The notes under the pieces: generated by a model | What the model was told of the DNA's origin: nothing | Databases searched by the model: none | What the model saw: the letters and a program-made list of their open reading frames with translations, nothing else | Part shown: one piece after another, positions 1 through 7,374 of the stretch | Numbering within the stretch: position 1 is the first letter of the stretch | How the letters are laid out: each line of letters opens with the position of its first letter | Source: JAICJR01 sp036555755 | GTDB taxonomy: Bacteria; Actinomycetota; Thermoleophilia; Solirubrobacterales; Thermoleophilaceae | Direction of reading: 5' to 3' | DNA length: 57,611 nucleotides | Assembly: GCA_036555755.1 (NCBI GenBank) | Contig: DATBKS010000301.1 | Span: 1 to 57,611, forward strand | Made by a program: the position numbers and the translations under genes

Positions 1-227
1 GCCTGCCAGAAGGCGTCCACGGCCTCGCGGGACGGCGCTCGGAAGCCGACGTGCAGGCCGCGGGTCACGGGGTGCTCGCGGTCCGTCGGACCGATGGCCC
101 AGTCCTCCCACTCGACGAGCGCGGCGTCCGCGTGACTCGGCTCGAGGCCCAGCACTGAGAGGACGGTGCGGTAGAAGCGCTCGGACGCGGCGAGGTCCGA
201 GACGGCGACTCCGACGTGATCGAACAT
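1..227 (-). CDS. VOC (glyoxalase/bleomycin-resistance) family protein, 3' part beyond the window
   Basis: The first 75 residues are visible and the gene runs off the left edge. It begins MFDHVGVAVSDLAASERFYR, the usual first beta-strand and helix of a VOC module, where the early His is normally a metal ligand. GLHVGFRAPSREAVDAFW then forms the second strand-helix element. VOC proteins are small cytosolic metal-dependent lyases, dioxygenases or resistance proteins, and the visible part does not say which. The ATG at 225-227 is the natural start because the conserved motif begins at residue 2. The next leftward gene begins only 10 bases upstream of nothing recognisable, so no operon partner is evident inside the window. 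Confidence 0.85.
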   Translation of the reverse strand, partial: MFDHVGVAVSDLAASERFYRTVLSVLGLEPSHADAALVEWEDWAIGPTDREHPVTRGLHVGFRAPSREAVDAFWQ

Positions 228-237
228 CCCGCCGAGG

Positions 238-795
238 CTACTGGCGGGCGCGCCCGTAGCGCTCGTAGATCACACGCGAGGCGAACGTCCTGGTCTCGAT
301 CAGCTCCAGCGGGATGTCTGCGGTGACCGGTGGCAGGAACGGCGTGCCACCACCGACGACAACTGGATGGCGGAGGATGCGCAGCTCGTCGACGAGCCCG
401 AGCTCGATAGCCGCCGCGGCCAGGCCGGCGCCCCCGATCCCGACGTCCTTGTCAGTCGCGTCAAGCGCCGCAGCGACCTCCTCCGCCACCGACGCCTCGG
501 CCAGCCGGGCGTTGTTCCCCTGGACGCTGTCGAGCGTGCGGCTGAAGACGATCTTCGGGAGCGCGCACCAGGCGTCGGCGAACGCGGCATCGTCCTCGCT
601 GTCGCGCATCGACGGATCGGTCTCCCACACCAGCATCGTCTCGTAGAGCTTGCGGCCCAACAGAAACCCTCCGAGCTCCCGCGTCTGCGTGATGTGGAAA
701 CGGAACTGCTCCTCGTCAGGGATCGTCCACCCGAACGCGCCGTCGCGGTCGGCGATAAAGCCGTCCACCGACACACCCATCGAGTAAATCAGCAT
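238..795 (-). CDS. Dihydrofolate reductase family protein (RibD C-terminal type)
   Basis: The 185-residue protein starts MLIYSMGVSVDGFIADRDG, the substrate and cofactor strand typical of RibD-C/DHFR-like reductases. It continues with LLGRKLYETM, a FSRTLDSV-like strand and GIGGAGLAAAAIELGLVDEL, the NADPH-binding and dimer segment ending in RILRHPVVVGGGTPFLP. Family members reduce pteridine- or pyrimidine-like substrates with NADPH in the cytosol; most actinobacterial copies have no assigned substrate. I take the ATG at 793-795 as the start because the fold begins there, although a GTG six codons upstream is in frame. It lies 10 bases from the VOC start and runs the same way, so the two may be co-transcribed. 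Confidence 0.85.
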   Translation of the reverse strand: MLIYSMGVSVDGFIADRDGAFGWTIPDEEQFRFHITQTRELGGFLLGRKLYETMLVWETDPSMRDSEDDAAFADAWCALPKIVFSRTLDSVQGNNARLAEASVAEEVAAALDATDKDVGIGGAGLAAAAIELGLVDELRILRHPVVVGGGTPFLPPVTADIPLELIETRTFASRVIYERYGRARQ

Positions 796-870
796 CGCTT
801 CGGCTCGTGGCACCCAGCTAGTGACGATCGCAAGACAACACTCCTCGTCGCGGACCTAATAAAGGAAAGT

Positions 871-1662
871 GTGACAATCGCCCCGGTGGGGCTGGTGGAG
901 TCTGGATCTGTTGCTCTGTACGTTGCTTCGTTCCTCGCACGGTGCGGCGTGCTGCGGGACCGTGGGCAGCCGCAGGTAGACGAGCCGGGTGCGCACGGTT
1001 TTCTGCCGACGACAGACAATCCAGTCACGAGGCTGCTAGTGACCGACGACCGCGCCCACGACCTCGTTGCGACCCTGCTGCCGAAGGCTCACGACGGGAT
1101 GATCAACGTGTTCGCTGCCGCCGCGAGGTGCACCCAACTCGTCGAGGGTTGTCGAGCCTGGAGAGGCCAGCCCGCGACGGCGATGGTGTGCCGCGACCTA
1201 CGGACGGTGCCGACGCTCACACTGCCGAACGACCTGACATTGCGGCCGGTTCGGCGCCTTGCCGACGACGCGTCCGATGGTGTGCCGCTTGAGAATGCGG
1301 TGGCTGCCGCAAAGCTGGCGGATCCACGCATCGAGGATCCGCATACGGTGTTCGCCGGCTATCTGCGGTCGTTGCCGTCCACCGTCCGGCTGCTCGCTGC
1401 CGTCGACGCCGCCGACGTAGTGCGCGCGACATCTGGTTGCGGAGCGTTCGGCACCGCGGCCAGCGTGATGTTCGTAAACACCGACCCGAACTGGCGCCGC
1501 CGTGGCATCGGGCAGGCGATGACCGCCGCCGCGCTGCGCGCCGCTCAGGGGCTGGGAGCACAGCATGCGTGTCTCGACGCGACCGGCGCCGGCCGGTCTA
1601 TCTACTCGCGCCTCGGATTCGAGCCTGTCACCCAAACCACGCGCTTCTCCCCCCGCAGGTGA
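871..1662 (+). CDS. GNAT family N-acetyltransferase
   Basis: The 263-residue protein has an acetyl-CoA site in its C-terminal third: FVNTDPNWRRRGIGQAMTAA carries the RRxGIG pyrophosphate loop (motif A). It is followed by HACLDATGAGRSIYSRLGF, the Y-x-x-x-GF motif B end of GNAT folds. The N-terminal half has no recognisable domain and is probably a substrate-binding or second degenerate GNAT lobe. The open frame extends far upstream across the opposite-strand DHFR-like gene. I place the start at GTG 871 because an AAAGGAAA ribosome site lies just before it and the non-overlapping protein begins there. The substrate is unknown. Confidence 0.72.
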   Translation: MTIAPVGLVESGSVALYVASFLARCGVLRDRGQPQVDEPGAHGFLPTTDNPVTRLLVTDDRAHDLVATLLPKAHDGMINVFAAAARCTQLVEGCRAWRGQPATAMVCRDLRTVPTLTLPNDLTLRPVRRLADDASDGVPLENAVAAAKLADPRIEDPHTVFAGYLRSLPSTVRLLAAVDAADVVRATSGCGAFGTAASVMFVNTDPNWRRRGIGQAMTAAALRAAQGLGAQHACLDATGAGRSIYSRLGFEPVTQTTRFSPRR

Positions 1663-1704
1663 AGCCGGTACCGGGCCGACGCAGTCTTCTCGCCAGGTGA
1701 AGCA

Positions 1705-1730
1705 ACGGGCCGCCCAGTTGGGCGGCCCGT
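1705..1730. terminator. Strong hairpin between convergent genes
   Basis: A perfect 12-bp inverted repeat with a 2-base loop (acgggccgccca, gt, tgggcggcccgt) lies between the end of the acetyltransferase (1662) and the end of the leftward CPBP gene (1764). No T-tract follows on either strand, so it may act as a bidirectional, U-less terminator of the kind common in actinobacteria. The role is inferred from position and stem strength. Confidence 0.6.
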
Positions 1731-1763
1731 ACTACTCGCTAATTGCCAGGTCGGATCGCAGGC

Positions 1764-2576
1764 TCAACCCTTGAGCACCAGGGAGAACACGATTCCAAGC
1801 AGCACGATGCTCTGCGCGCTGTGGACGACGATGCCGATGAGTGCGCTGCGGTAGCGCCTAGAGGGATAGGCCAGGATGAACGTGTCGAGCAGCGTCGTCG
1901 GAATCGCCCAGGGCATGTGCAGGTGGTAGAGCCCGAAGAACAGGCCGTTGGCGAGCCAGTCCCGCCGGCCGAACACGCCCTGCATCCGGGGGAGCAGGAA
2001 GCCACGGAACAGCAGCTCCTCGCCGAGCGCCGTATTGAAGATGGCGAGCGCGGCGACGATCGCGAACCAGCCCCACGATCCGGCGAAGAGCGCGTGCCCG
2101 GCGTGCGACCCGAGGAACGTGGCGAAATCGCGATTCGCCGGGCCGGCGAGCGAGATGAGCTCCTCCGCCGCGAACGCGACGAGCAGCGGCAGGACGATGA
2201 GCCATACGCGGCCTCCGCGCCGCCCGCTTCGGGGAGAGCGCGGGGCACGAAGCCAGAGTGCTTCTCGCACCACCGACCAGCGCAGCGTTCCCTGCTCTCG
2301 CCGTACCAGCGCCATCACCAGCACGAACTGCCAGATCAAGCCACCGGTCAGGGTGATGATCAGGGCGCGCGGCAGGCTGCCTGCGCCGCTTAGGTGATCG
2401 GCGAGCCGAGGGGCGACAAACCAGGCGAGCAGCGCCATTGGGAGCGCGGCTGCGGCCCAGACGGCAACGATGCCGCCGAGGCTGAGCTGGGGCAGTGTGC
2501 GCTCGTCGGCCGGGGCCGAGGTCTGCGCTTTGGTCGCGGGCGAGGGGATAGCGATGCTGTTGGTCATGGCCTCCAT
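1764..2576 (-). CDS. CPBP family intramembrane metalloprotease (CAAX protease-like)
   Basis: The 270-residue integral membrane protein has six to eight hydrophobic segments. The three metal and catalytic motifs of the CPBP/Abi family are present: GEELLFRGFLLPRM (EExxxR, near residue 195), FFGLYHLHMPW (FxxxH) and a later His in GIVVHSAQS. Eukaryotic relatives process prenylated CAAX proteins. Bacterial copies are often linked to immunity or maturation of small peptides, and the target here is unknown. I choose the ATG at 2574-2576 because AAAGGA sits six bases upstream; the frame extends further but without fold. It diverges from a methyltransferase gene. Confidence 0.88.
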   Translation of the reverse strand: MEAMTNSIAIPSPATKAQTSAPADERTLPQLSLGGIVAVWAAAALPMALLAWFVAPRLADHLSGAGSLPRALIITLTGGLIWQFVLVMALVRREQGTLRWSVVREALWLRAPRSPRSGRRGGRVWLIVLPLLVAFAAEELISLAGPANRDFATFLGSHAGHALFAGSWGWFAIVAALAIFNTALGEELLFRGFLLPRMQGVFGRRDWLANGLFFGLYHLHMPWAIPTTLLDTFILAYPSRRYRSALIGIVVHSAQSIVLLGIVFSLVLKG

Positions 2577-2719
2577 GAGGTGTCCTTTCGTTGTTGAGTC
2601 CATGCCGCAAGCTTCGGGGCCCGGCGCCGCCAGGTCGTCGTCGGAAGGCCGGATTAGCCGTCCTCCCAGCCGACGATTTCGGGTCCTACTTAGGTCGGAG
2701 ACCGGAGCTATGGGACCCT

Positions 2720-3415
2720 GTGGGCCTGCCGACCGCGTCCCAAATAGCGCACGCCGGACTGCCGTTTGCGAACCCAATGTCCGAGGCGGCTGTGGACGCC
2801 TCGATCGCGGCTTTACCGCTACCGGTCGATGCCTCGCTTGTGGACACCGGCTGCGGGAGCGGCGAGATGCTCGTGCGTGCATTGACATTGCACCCTGGGG
2901 CGCGCGGCCTCGGCATCGACCTGGACCCCGACGCGATCGCCGAAGCGTGTCGCCGAGCCGGGGATCTGCCAGCACGGTTTGAGGTCCGCGACGCGTCGGG
3001 GCTGGAAGGCGCGTTCGACGCGATCATCAACGTCGGCTCGTCGCACGTCCATGGGGGATTCCCCGCCGCGTTGACGGCGTTGTGCCGCTTGGCGCCGGTT
3101 GCGCTCTACGGCGAGGGCTTTTGGCTACATGCTCCGGCAAACGACTTCCTCGCCGCTCTCGGCGGCGCGACCGAAGACGAGTTGGCCGACCTCGATGGGC
3201 TGCGCGCAGCGATTCGGGACGCGGGGTTCGAGATTTGTCACGAGGCGCTCGCGAGCGAGAGCGAGTGGGCCAGCTACGAGGAATCCCTGGCCGCCACGGC
3301 CGAACGGGACGGTGGTCCGGACTCGTTCGCGTACGCGCGCAGGATCCGCGAGCGTCGCGCGCTGCCGGGCGGTACCGACACTTTGGGATTCGGACTCTTC
3401 GTGCTGCGCCGCTAG
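2720..3415 (+). CDS. Class I SAM-dependent methyltransferase
   Basis: About 231 residues. SAM motif I is SLVDTGCGSGEMLVRAL, followed by the acidic ribose contact GLGIDLDPDAIAEA and motif IV FDAIINVGSSHVHGG. The substrate-binding N-terminus FANPMSEAAVDA precedes motif I. The Ser-His rich stretch after motif IV and the C-terminal RALPGGTDTLGFGLFVLRR end match small-molecule methyltransferases of the Methyltransf_11/25 type. The start is uncertain: GTG 2720 begins the conserved part, but a TTG at 2591 would give a longer protein overlapping the divergent promoter region. The substrate is unknown. Confidence 0.78.
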   Translation: MGLPTASQIAHAGLPFANPMSEAAVDASIAALPLPVDASLVDTGCGSGEMLVRALTLHPGARGLGIDLDPDAIAEACRRAGDLPARFEVRDASGLEGAFDAIINVGSSHVHGGFPAALTALCRLAPVALYGEGFWLHAPANDFLAALGGATEDELADLDGLRAAIRDAGFEICHEALASESEWASYEESLAATAERDGGPDSFAYARRIRERRALPGGTDTLGFGLFVLRR

Positions 3416-3432
3416 CCGGTCGGGCCCAGGCC

Positions 3433-4119
3433 TCAGTAGAGCTGAATGAGCTTGATCACGAAGGCGAACACAGGCGGGATAACCCCGACCATGAAGATTC
3501 GCAACTCCGCGAAGTTGTCTCGGACGATCTCGGGAGGGCGAAGGTCACCCAACTCCGCCAAGTGCCGATCGGCGCCTTCGCTCGAATCGCGGATGCGCAG
3601 CAACGGGAGCGATACCAGTGCGTACGCGAGGTAGGAGAAGGGCGCGACGATGACGAGATATGCCGCGGCGGCCACGAACCAGAGCACGTAGACGGCACCG
3701 GCGGCGAAGAAGCCCACCACCGAGAGCGGAAAGAGGGCGATCCTCCAGCCGATCGCAATGTCCCGCCGCGACAACGGCCCACGGCCAAAGACAAACGAGA
3801 TCATGAATCCCGCTGACGCACCGAGAGGTCGGAGCGTTCCGGCAATGAAGAACCGCAGGTTGTGCGATGTCATGTCGTCGATGTCGATGAAGTCCGCCAG
3901 CGCCTTCTTGAACTCACTCCGGTTGAGCAGGCCGACGGCTAGCCCGAAGATGCCGACAATCGCAAGCACGAGCGACACCTTGTCCTGCCAGGGACCGTCC
4001 GCCACTACGAACACGAGCCATACGTCGAAGGCGAGCAGCACCAGGTAGAGGGCGACCACGCCGGCCCATTTCCACGCCGGGAGCGGGAACCGAAATTGTG
4101 CCGAGTCACGAGTGCTCAA
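3433..4119 (-). CDS. Uncharacterised polytopic membrane protein
   Basis: About 228 residues with at least four hydrophobic spans: two near the N-terminus (WAGVVALYLVLLAFDVWLVF and a VSLVLAIVGIFGLAVGLL stretch), one or two in the middle (FFAAGAVYVLWFVAAAAYLV) and one at the extreme C-terminus (IFMVGVIPPVFAFVIKLIQL). I do not recognise the family. The TTG at 4117-4119, with a GAGAGAG sequence upstream, is the best start. The in-frame codons beyond it overlap the end region of the Nudix gene and have no hydrophobic or conserved character. It lies downstream of the Nudix gene on the same strand with a 62-base gap. Confidence 0.6.
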   Translation of the reverse strand: MSTRDSAQFRFPLPAWKWAGVVALYLVLLAFDVWLVFVVADGPWQDKVSLVLAIVGIFGLAVGLLNRSEFKKALADFIDIDDMTSHNLRFFIAGTLRPLGASAGFMISFVFGRGPLSRRDIAIGWRIALFPLSVVGFFAAGAVYVLWFVAAAAYLVIVAPFSYLAYALVSLPLLRIRDSSEGADRHLAELGDLRPPEIVRDNFAELRIFMVGVIPPVFAFVIKLIQLY

Positions 4120-4181
4120 GCCGGCTCTCTCGCCGGACCTAGTCGATCGTCGCTGCCAGCAGGTTAACCCCGCGCCGCCCT

Positions 4182-4916
4182 TCAGCGCCAGGCGAAGACG
4201 GGCTGCTCGAGGTGGTCGACCCGCTCGCCCGCTCGGCCGAGCAAGCCGACCTGTCGCAGCTGGAAGAGGATTGCTGCGGTCGGCGCGTGGATGAGGTCGT
4301 TGCCAAGCGGCAGCTGCAGGACCGGCCGGTCGCTCTCGGGGATCGAGACGAATCGTGGCTCGGAGTCCCTCAACGCGTGCAGACCGATGCGGTAGGCAGC
4401 AAGCACCTCGTCGGGCGCCGGTTCGAGCTGCGGATCCGCGCCGCCCCACAGCACGACCGGCGTGATCACGTAGCCCGAGCGCGTCGGGTAGTCATCGAGT
4501 ACGCCGACCACGCTGTCCGGGTCGAGCCGCAAGCCGAGCTCCTCGTCGAGTTCGCGCAGCGCGGCGTCCAGAGGTGCCTCGCCCTCGTCGAGGCGCCCGC
4601 CGGGCAGCGCCCACTGACCGGCGTGCTTGCTCAGCCGCGACGCCCGTCGGCACAGCAGGAACGCCGCACCGCCGGCAACGCCAACCATCCGACCGTCCAG
4701 CGCTCGAAGTTCGTCAGCGGAGAACTCTCCCGGCACCACGGACATGTCGATGTCCTCGGCCTTGATCGGGTCGCCGTCATGACGCTCGGCGTCGCTGTCC
4801 ACGAGCACGACCGCCACGGCCGCGTGGCGCCGCCCCTCGAGCTGGTGCTCGCGCCGTTCATGCGCGCCGAGCGCCACTCCCAGCCGGGCGCGAAGGTCAG
4901 CGGTGTAGGGGATCAC
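4182..4916 (-). CDS. Nudix hydrolase (CoA-pyrophosphatase-like)
   Basis: The 244-residue protein carries a complete Nudix box, GRLDEGEAPLDAALRELDEE followed by LGL (consensus Gx5Ex7REUxEExGU), preceded by the strand GQWALPGG. The Mg-binding glutamates are intact, so hydrolysis of a nucleoside-diphosphate-linked substrate is expected. A downstream LDDYPTRSGYVITPVV element resembles CoA/ADP-ribose pyrophosphatases of the NUDT7/8 group. I start it at GTG 4914-4916. The frame stays open upstream, but that part translates a tRNA-His fragment and island sequence, so it cannot be native. It is the last host gene left of the tRNA-His island. Confidence 0.82.
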   Translation of the reverse strand: MIPYTADLRARLGVALGAHERREHQLEGRRHAAVAVVLVDSDAERHDGDPIKAEDIDMSVVPGEFSADELRALDGRMVGVAGGAAFLLCRRASRLSKHAGQWALPGGRLDEGEAPLDAALRELDEELGLRLDPDSVVGVLDDYPTRSGYVITPVVLWGGADPQLEPAPDEVLAAYRIGLHALRDSEPRFVSIPESDRPVLQLPLGNDLIHAPTAAILFQLRQVGLLGRAGERVDHLEQPVFAWR

Positions 4917-4957
4917 GGCGGTCAAAAAGGGAGTCCGGCCGACAACCGCGCGATTAA

Positions 4958-5002
4958 GGGTGAGCGACGGGACTTGAACCCGCGACCGCCTGGACCACAA
5001 CC
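4958..5002 (-). other. attL-like site: displaced 3' end of tRNA-His
   Basis: These 45 bases are identical to 11580-11624 and correspond to the 3' half of tRNA-His, from the anticodon loop through the T-arm and acceptor. The 5' half is absent here. Site-specific integration into a tRNA gene leaves such a duplicate. The intact gene is at the right end, so the island spans about 5003-11579. Confidence 0.85.
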
Positions 5003-5080
5003 CGACCACGACAGATCGGCCCGTGCAGATCTCGCTCTGTAGAGCCATTCCCGTTCGGTGAGGTCAGCTCAGTTTCGCTC

Positions 5081-5106
5081 AAATTGATGCCAAATTTGAT
5101 GCCAAG
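5081..5106. repeat. Left arm-type tandem repeat of the tRNA-His island
   Basis: aaattgatgccaaa followed by tttgatgccaag gives two copies of TTGATGCCAA, 12 bases apart, 79 bases inside the left att core. A near-identical pair lies at 11496-11521 inside the right core. The symmetry suggests P and P' arm sites for the integrase. The role is inferred. Confidence 0.65.
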
Positions 5107-5180
5107 GATTGGCCGAGCATCGCACACCGGGACGGCAGGACACTTCGCTTGGCCATCGAGGCCGACTTGCGTTTCGGCGG

Positions 5181-5627
5181 TTAGGACGTCGTCGTCCTTG
5201 CGGGATGCTCAGGCAGTTCCAGGCCAATGCCGGGTGTGCCTAACGCTCGCTCCACGAACTCGGCCTCGTGCGCGCTGGGCTGGTAGTCGGCGTAGATGAG
5301 CGTGGTCTTGAAGTCGCGGTGACTCATCCATTCCTGCAGCGTGCGGAGTGGCACTCCGGCACCGGCCATCCTGGTGCCGAAGGTGTGGCGCAGATCGTGG
5401 AAGCGCACGTGGCGTAGGCCGGCGCGTCTCACCGAGGCGACGAACCTCTTGCGGAGCTTCTGTATACGGAGAGGCGACCCGTGCCATACGACCTGCGAGC
5501 GGAGCCTCCCGGAGCCATGCTCCCCAGTATCGAATTTGGGACGGATGGCTGGCCGAGCGCGCGGGAGACCGTAACCCGCCTTCAGGGCAGTCTCGAGGGG
5601 AGCCCGCGGCCAGTCGTCGGTCGCTCC
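5181..5627 (-). pseudogene. Tyrosine recombinase (integrase), 5'-truncated remnant
   Basis: The C-terminal catalytic half survives: RFHDLRHTFGTRMAGAGVP contains the HxLR box and WMSHRDFKTTLIYADYQPS contains the second His and the nucleophilic Tyr. In the same frame the homology runs upstream through SPLRIQKLRKRFVASVRRAG to a stop at 5628. Roughly the first two thirds of a typical 350-400 residue protein, including the core-binding domain and catalytic Arg I, are missing. The upstream end runs directly into the xis-like gene in another frame, which fits an internal deletion that fused the xis end to the int remnant. It sits at the left end of the island, the usual place for int. Confidence 0.82.
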
Positions 5628-5791
5628 TCAACCTGCATGACCCAGGCTTCGATCGCCTCCCGGCGGTAGCGGCGGTAGCGGCCGAGGGTGACGGTCGGGA
5701 TTCGGCCGAGGCGCGACTGCTCGTAGACCCAGCTGCGCGGGACGGACAACAGCGAAGCGACGTCGTCGGCCGTTAGCAAGGAGTCGCTCAC
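5582..5791 (-). CDS. Excisionase-like helix-turn-helix protein
   Basis: The 69-residue protein begins MSDSLLTADDVASLLSVPRS, then WVYEQSRLGRIPTVTLGRYR and RREAIEAW, the MerR/excisionase-type winged HTH (HTH_17) found upstream of actinobacterial integrases. It would bend the attachment arm DNA and steer the integrase toward excision. The GTG start at 5789-5791 has GGGGAG six bases upstream. The last 17 residues after EAWVMQVEER look abnormal and overlap the integrase remnant, so the natural end was probably lost in the deletion that removed the int N-terminus. With the integrase broken, it has no obvious partner in this window. Confidence 0.75.
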   Translation of the reverse strand: MSDSLLTADDVASLLSVPRSWVYEQSRLGRIPTVTLGRYRRYRREAIEAWVMQVEERPTTGRGLPSRLP

Positions 5792-6325
5792 TCGCGCTCC
5801 CCAAACGCCGGCCTATCGAGCACTTGCTTGCGCATCTATCCACAGAGCGCCTCCACGCCCTCCTGACCCCGCCTCCGCGCTCCCTCGTCACTCGCCCTCA
5901 CCTTCCACCTCGACTTCCTCCCGACGCTCTAGCTCACGCCGCCATCACTGCCGCTTACCGACTCCTCCGCTGCCTTCAGAAGCCACTCTCATGCTGCCCA
6001 TCCGCTTTGTTTCGCCCGTCCCTTCTCCGACCTTTCGTCCGCTTCTCGCCTGGACTGACCACCCAGGTTATCTGGGGGGTCGAGGCGGGAAGCGGCCTCG
6101 CGGCCCCCTGACTAATCAACAAGGTGTTCGCCTCAGAGACGAACACATAGAGACGAACACCCCAACTGAGGTAGCGAGCGATCAAACGCCGCCGAATTGC
6201 TGGGTATGTCCGGCTGCGCCGGAGGGCTGTCTATCCGAGGGTCTGCCCACGTGCCGGCGGAGCCGAACGCGTAATTGCCCATCGGCAAATGCGACGGCCC
6301 TCAATGCCCAACCGTTTGCGACTAA
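5792..6325. other. Gene-poor 534-bp segment of the island
   Basis: I see no convincing gene. Short open frames exist on both strands, but none resembles a protein family and they overlap each other. The right part contains a duplicated agagacgaacac (6135-6146 and 6149-6160) and an inverted ggtgttcg / cgaacacc pair (6123-6130 and 6154-6161) that could be an operator. Base composition is visibly less GC-biased than the host genes. Confidence 0.5.
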
Positions 6326-6553
6326 CTAGTGCGCGGGGACGAGCTCAACACGCTCGTCAGACCGGATCGGCGATTCGTCCGGCCCGAATGACGCGAGGTA
6401 CTGATGCAGAGCGTCAAGCACCATCAGACGCGCCTGGTCGCGGGTCGGAGCAGCTGTAACCACCTCAGGAAACTCCTCGAGGCGCACCTGTACCCACCCG
6501 TTCTCGACCTCCTCATAGATGAGGGTCAAGGAGATGTGCTCGCGCTCCGCCAT
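6326..6553 (-). CDS. hicB: HicB family antitoxin
   Basis: The 75-residue protein MAEREHISLTLIYEEVENGW / VQVRLEEFPEVVTAAPTRDQ / ARLMVLDALHQYLAS has the single partial-RNase-H-like HicB domain: a beta strand with a Gly-Trp turn, the F-P-E-V-V-T-A motif and the T-x-x-x-A helix. HicB neutralises the mRNA-cleaving toxin HicA and often represses its own promoter. No separate DNA-binding tail is present, so autorepression would need another factor. The ATG at 6551-6553 has AGGTGG just upstream; a GTG two codons earlier is also possible. A hicA-like gene lies 66 bases away but on the opposite strand, unlike the usual co-directional operon. Confidence 0.8.
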   Translation of the reverse strand: MAEREHISLTLIYEEVENGWVQVRLEEFPEVVTAAPTRDQARLMVLDALHQYLASFGPDESPIRSDERVELVPAH

Positions 6554-6619
6554 GTCCACCTAGTCGACTAAGACTCTCACGTATAGGAAAGTCAACCAAC
6601 GTTCGATACTCGTAACAGG

Positions 6620-6810
6620 ATGACAAGACGCGATTTCTGAAACGCTGGTTGCGAAAGCAAGGCTGCTCAAAGCTGCGTCAAGGCGGCGATCACGAGATTT
6701 GGCACAACCCTGCCAACGGCAAACGAGCACCGGTCTCGCGCCACAAAGAACTGCCCACCACGACAGCACTCGGGATCTGCGACCAGCTCGGCGTCAACCG
6801 CTTCTCCTAG
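6620..6810 (+). pseudogene. hicA: HicA-like mRNA interferase toxin with a frameshift at codon 6
   Basis: The frame after 6638 encodes LKRWLRKQGCSKLRQGGDHE, then IWHNPANGKRAPVSRHKELP and a helix ending GICDQLGVNRFS. This is the dsRNA-binding-like HicA fold with the catalytic His in GGDHEIW and the N-P-x-x-G-x-x-x-x-V-P/S-R-H motif. The only good start, ATG 6620, reads MTRRDF and then TGA. One extra base, or a -1 slip of the Phe tRNA from TTC to TTT at 6635-6637, would join it to LKRW. Thus it is either a one-base-deleted pseudogene or a recoded gene. It diverges from hicB and shares the 66-base intergenic region. The toxin would cleave mRNA in the cytosol. Confidence 0.72.
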
Positions 6811-6947
6811 CACCCGGTCAGCCCAAACGAGCGCGGACCACTCCTTTGCTCCAAAGCAGAAGCGCCGGTTCACCTGCAGCCGCGTAAAGGCGCGCCCGGA
6901 CGAGTCTTCGTCGCGCTCAGGCGGTGGAGGCCCTGATGCGGACTCGG

Positions 6948-7288
6948 TTATCGACGACGCTCAGGAATCCCTACGGTAATGCTGTTCAGGGAAGCCTCGA
7001 TTCTCGCCAGATGTTCGCGGCCTTCAATAGTGATCTGCCACCCGCCATCGTCAGCTCGCGCGAGAAGTCCGCGCTTCTCGGCAGAAGCTGCCCACTCGCG
7101 CGTCTCATTGAGATCCCATCCCGAGGCAAGCTGACCAAGCGTGAGGGGAGGCCCATGCTCGCGAAAGTCGACAGGAAGGCCCCGTCGATCTCTGCCGGCG
7201 TCAACTCGATTTCCCCTGCCGGCATCGGCTCGCACTGCTCTGGGTTCTGTCCCCGACGCCTCCACCACTCTCTCAAGCCCTCGAGCAT
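6948..7288 (-). pseudogene. Winged-helix-type small protein, frameshifted
   Basis: The N-terminal part reads MLEGLREWWRRRGQNPEQCE and PAGEIELTPAEIDGAFLSTF from ATG 7286-7288. The continuation, REHGPPLTLGQLASGWDLNE and EWAASAEKRGLLARADDGGW, lies in another frame, with the switch near 7150. The joined product of about 113 residues has a winged-helix look: helix-turn-helix then a small hairpin around GWQITIEGREHLARIE, as in MarR/PadR-like wings. Neither half alone is a complete domain, so the gene is most likely inactivated. I do not recognise a specific family. Confidence 0.55.
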
Positions 7289-7374
7289 GTCGAGAGCGTA
7301 CCTCTGCCCCACCGGCTCTATCGCTTTTCGTCTCTGTGAAAGGGGGCGGGTTGTCAAGTGGTGGGTGTTCGCGG

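Noticed and set aside
367..870. Long rightward reading frame leading into the GNAT gene
   Set aside because: It overlaps the well-supported leftward DHFR-like gene and has no domain character before 871; only the downstream part is kept.
4917..5048. N-terminal extension of the Nudix protein
   Set aside because: Would translate the tRNA-His att fragment and island DNA, so the native start must be downstream.
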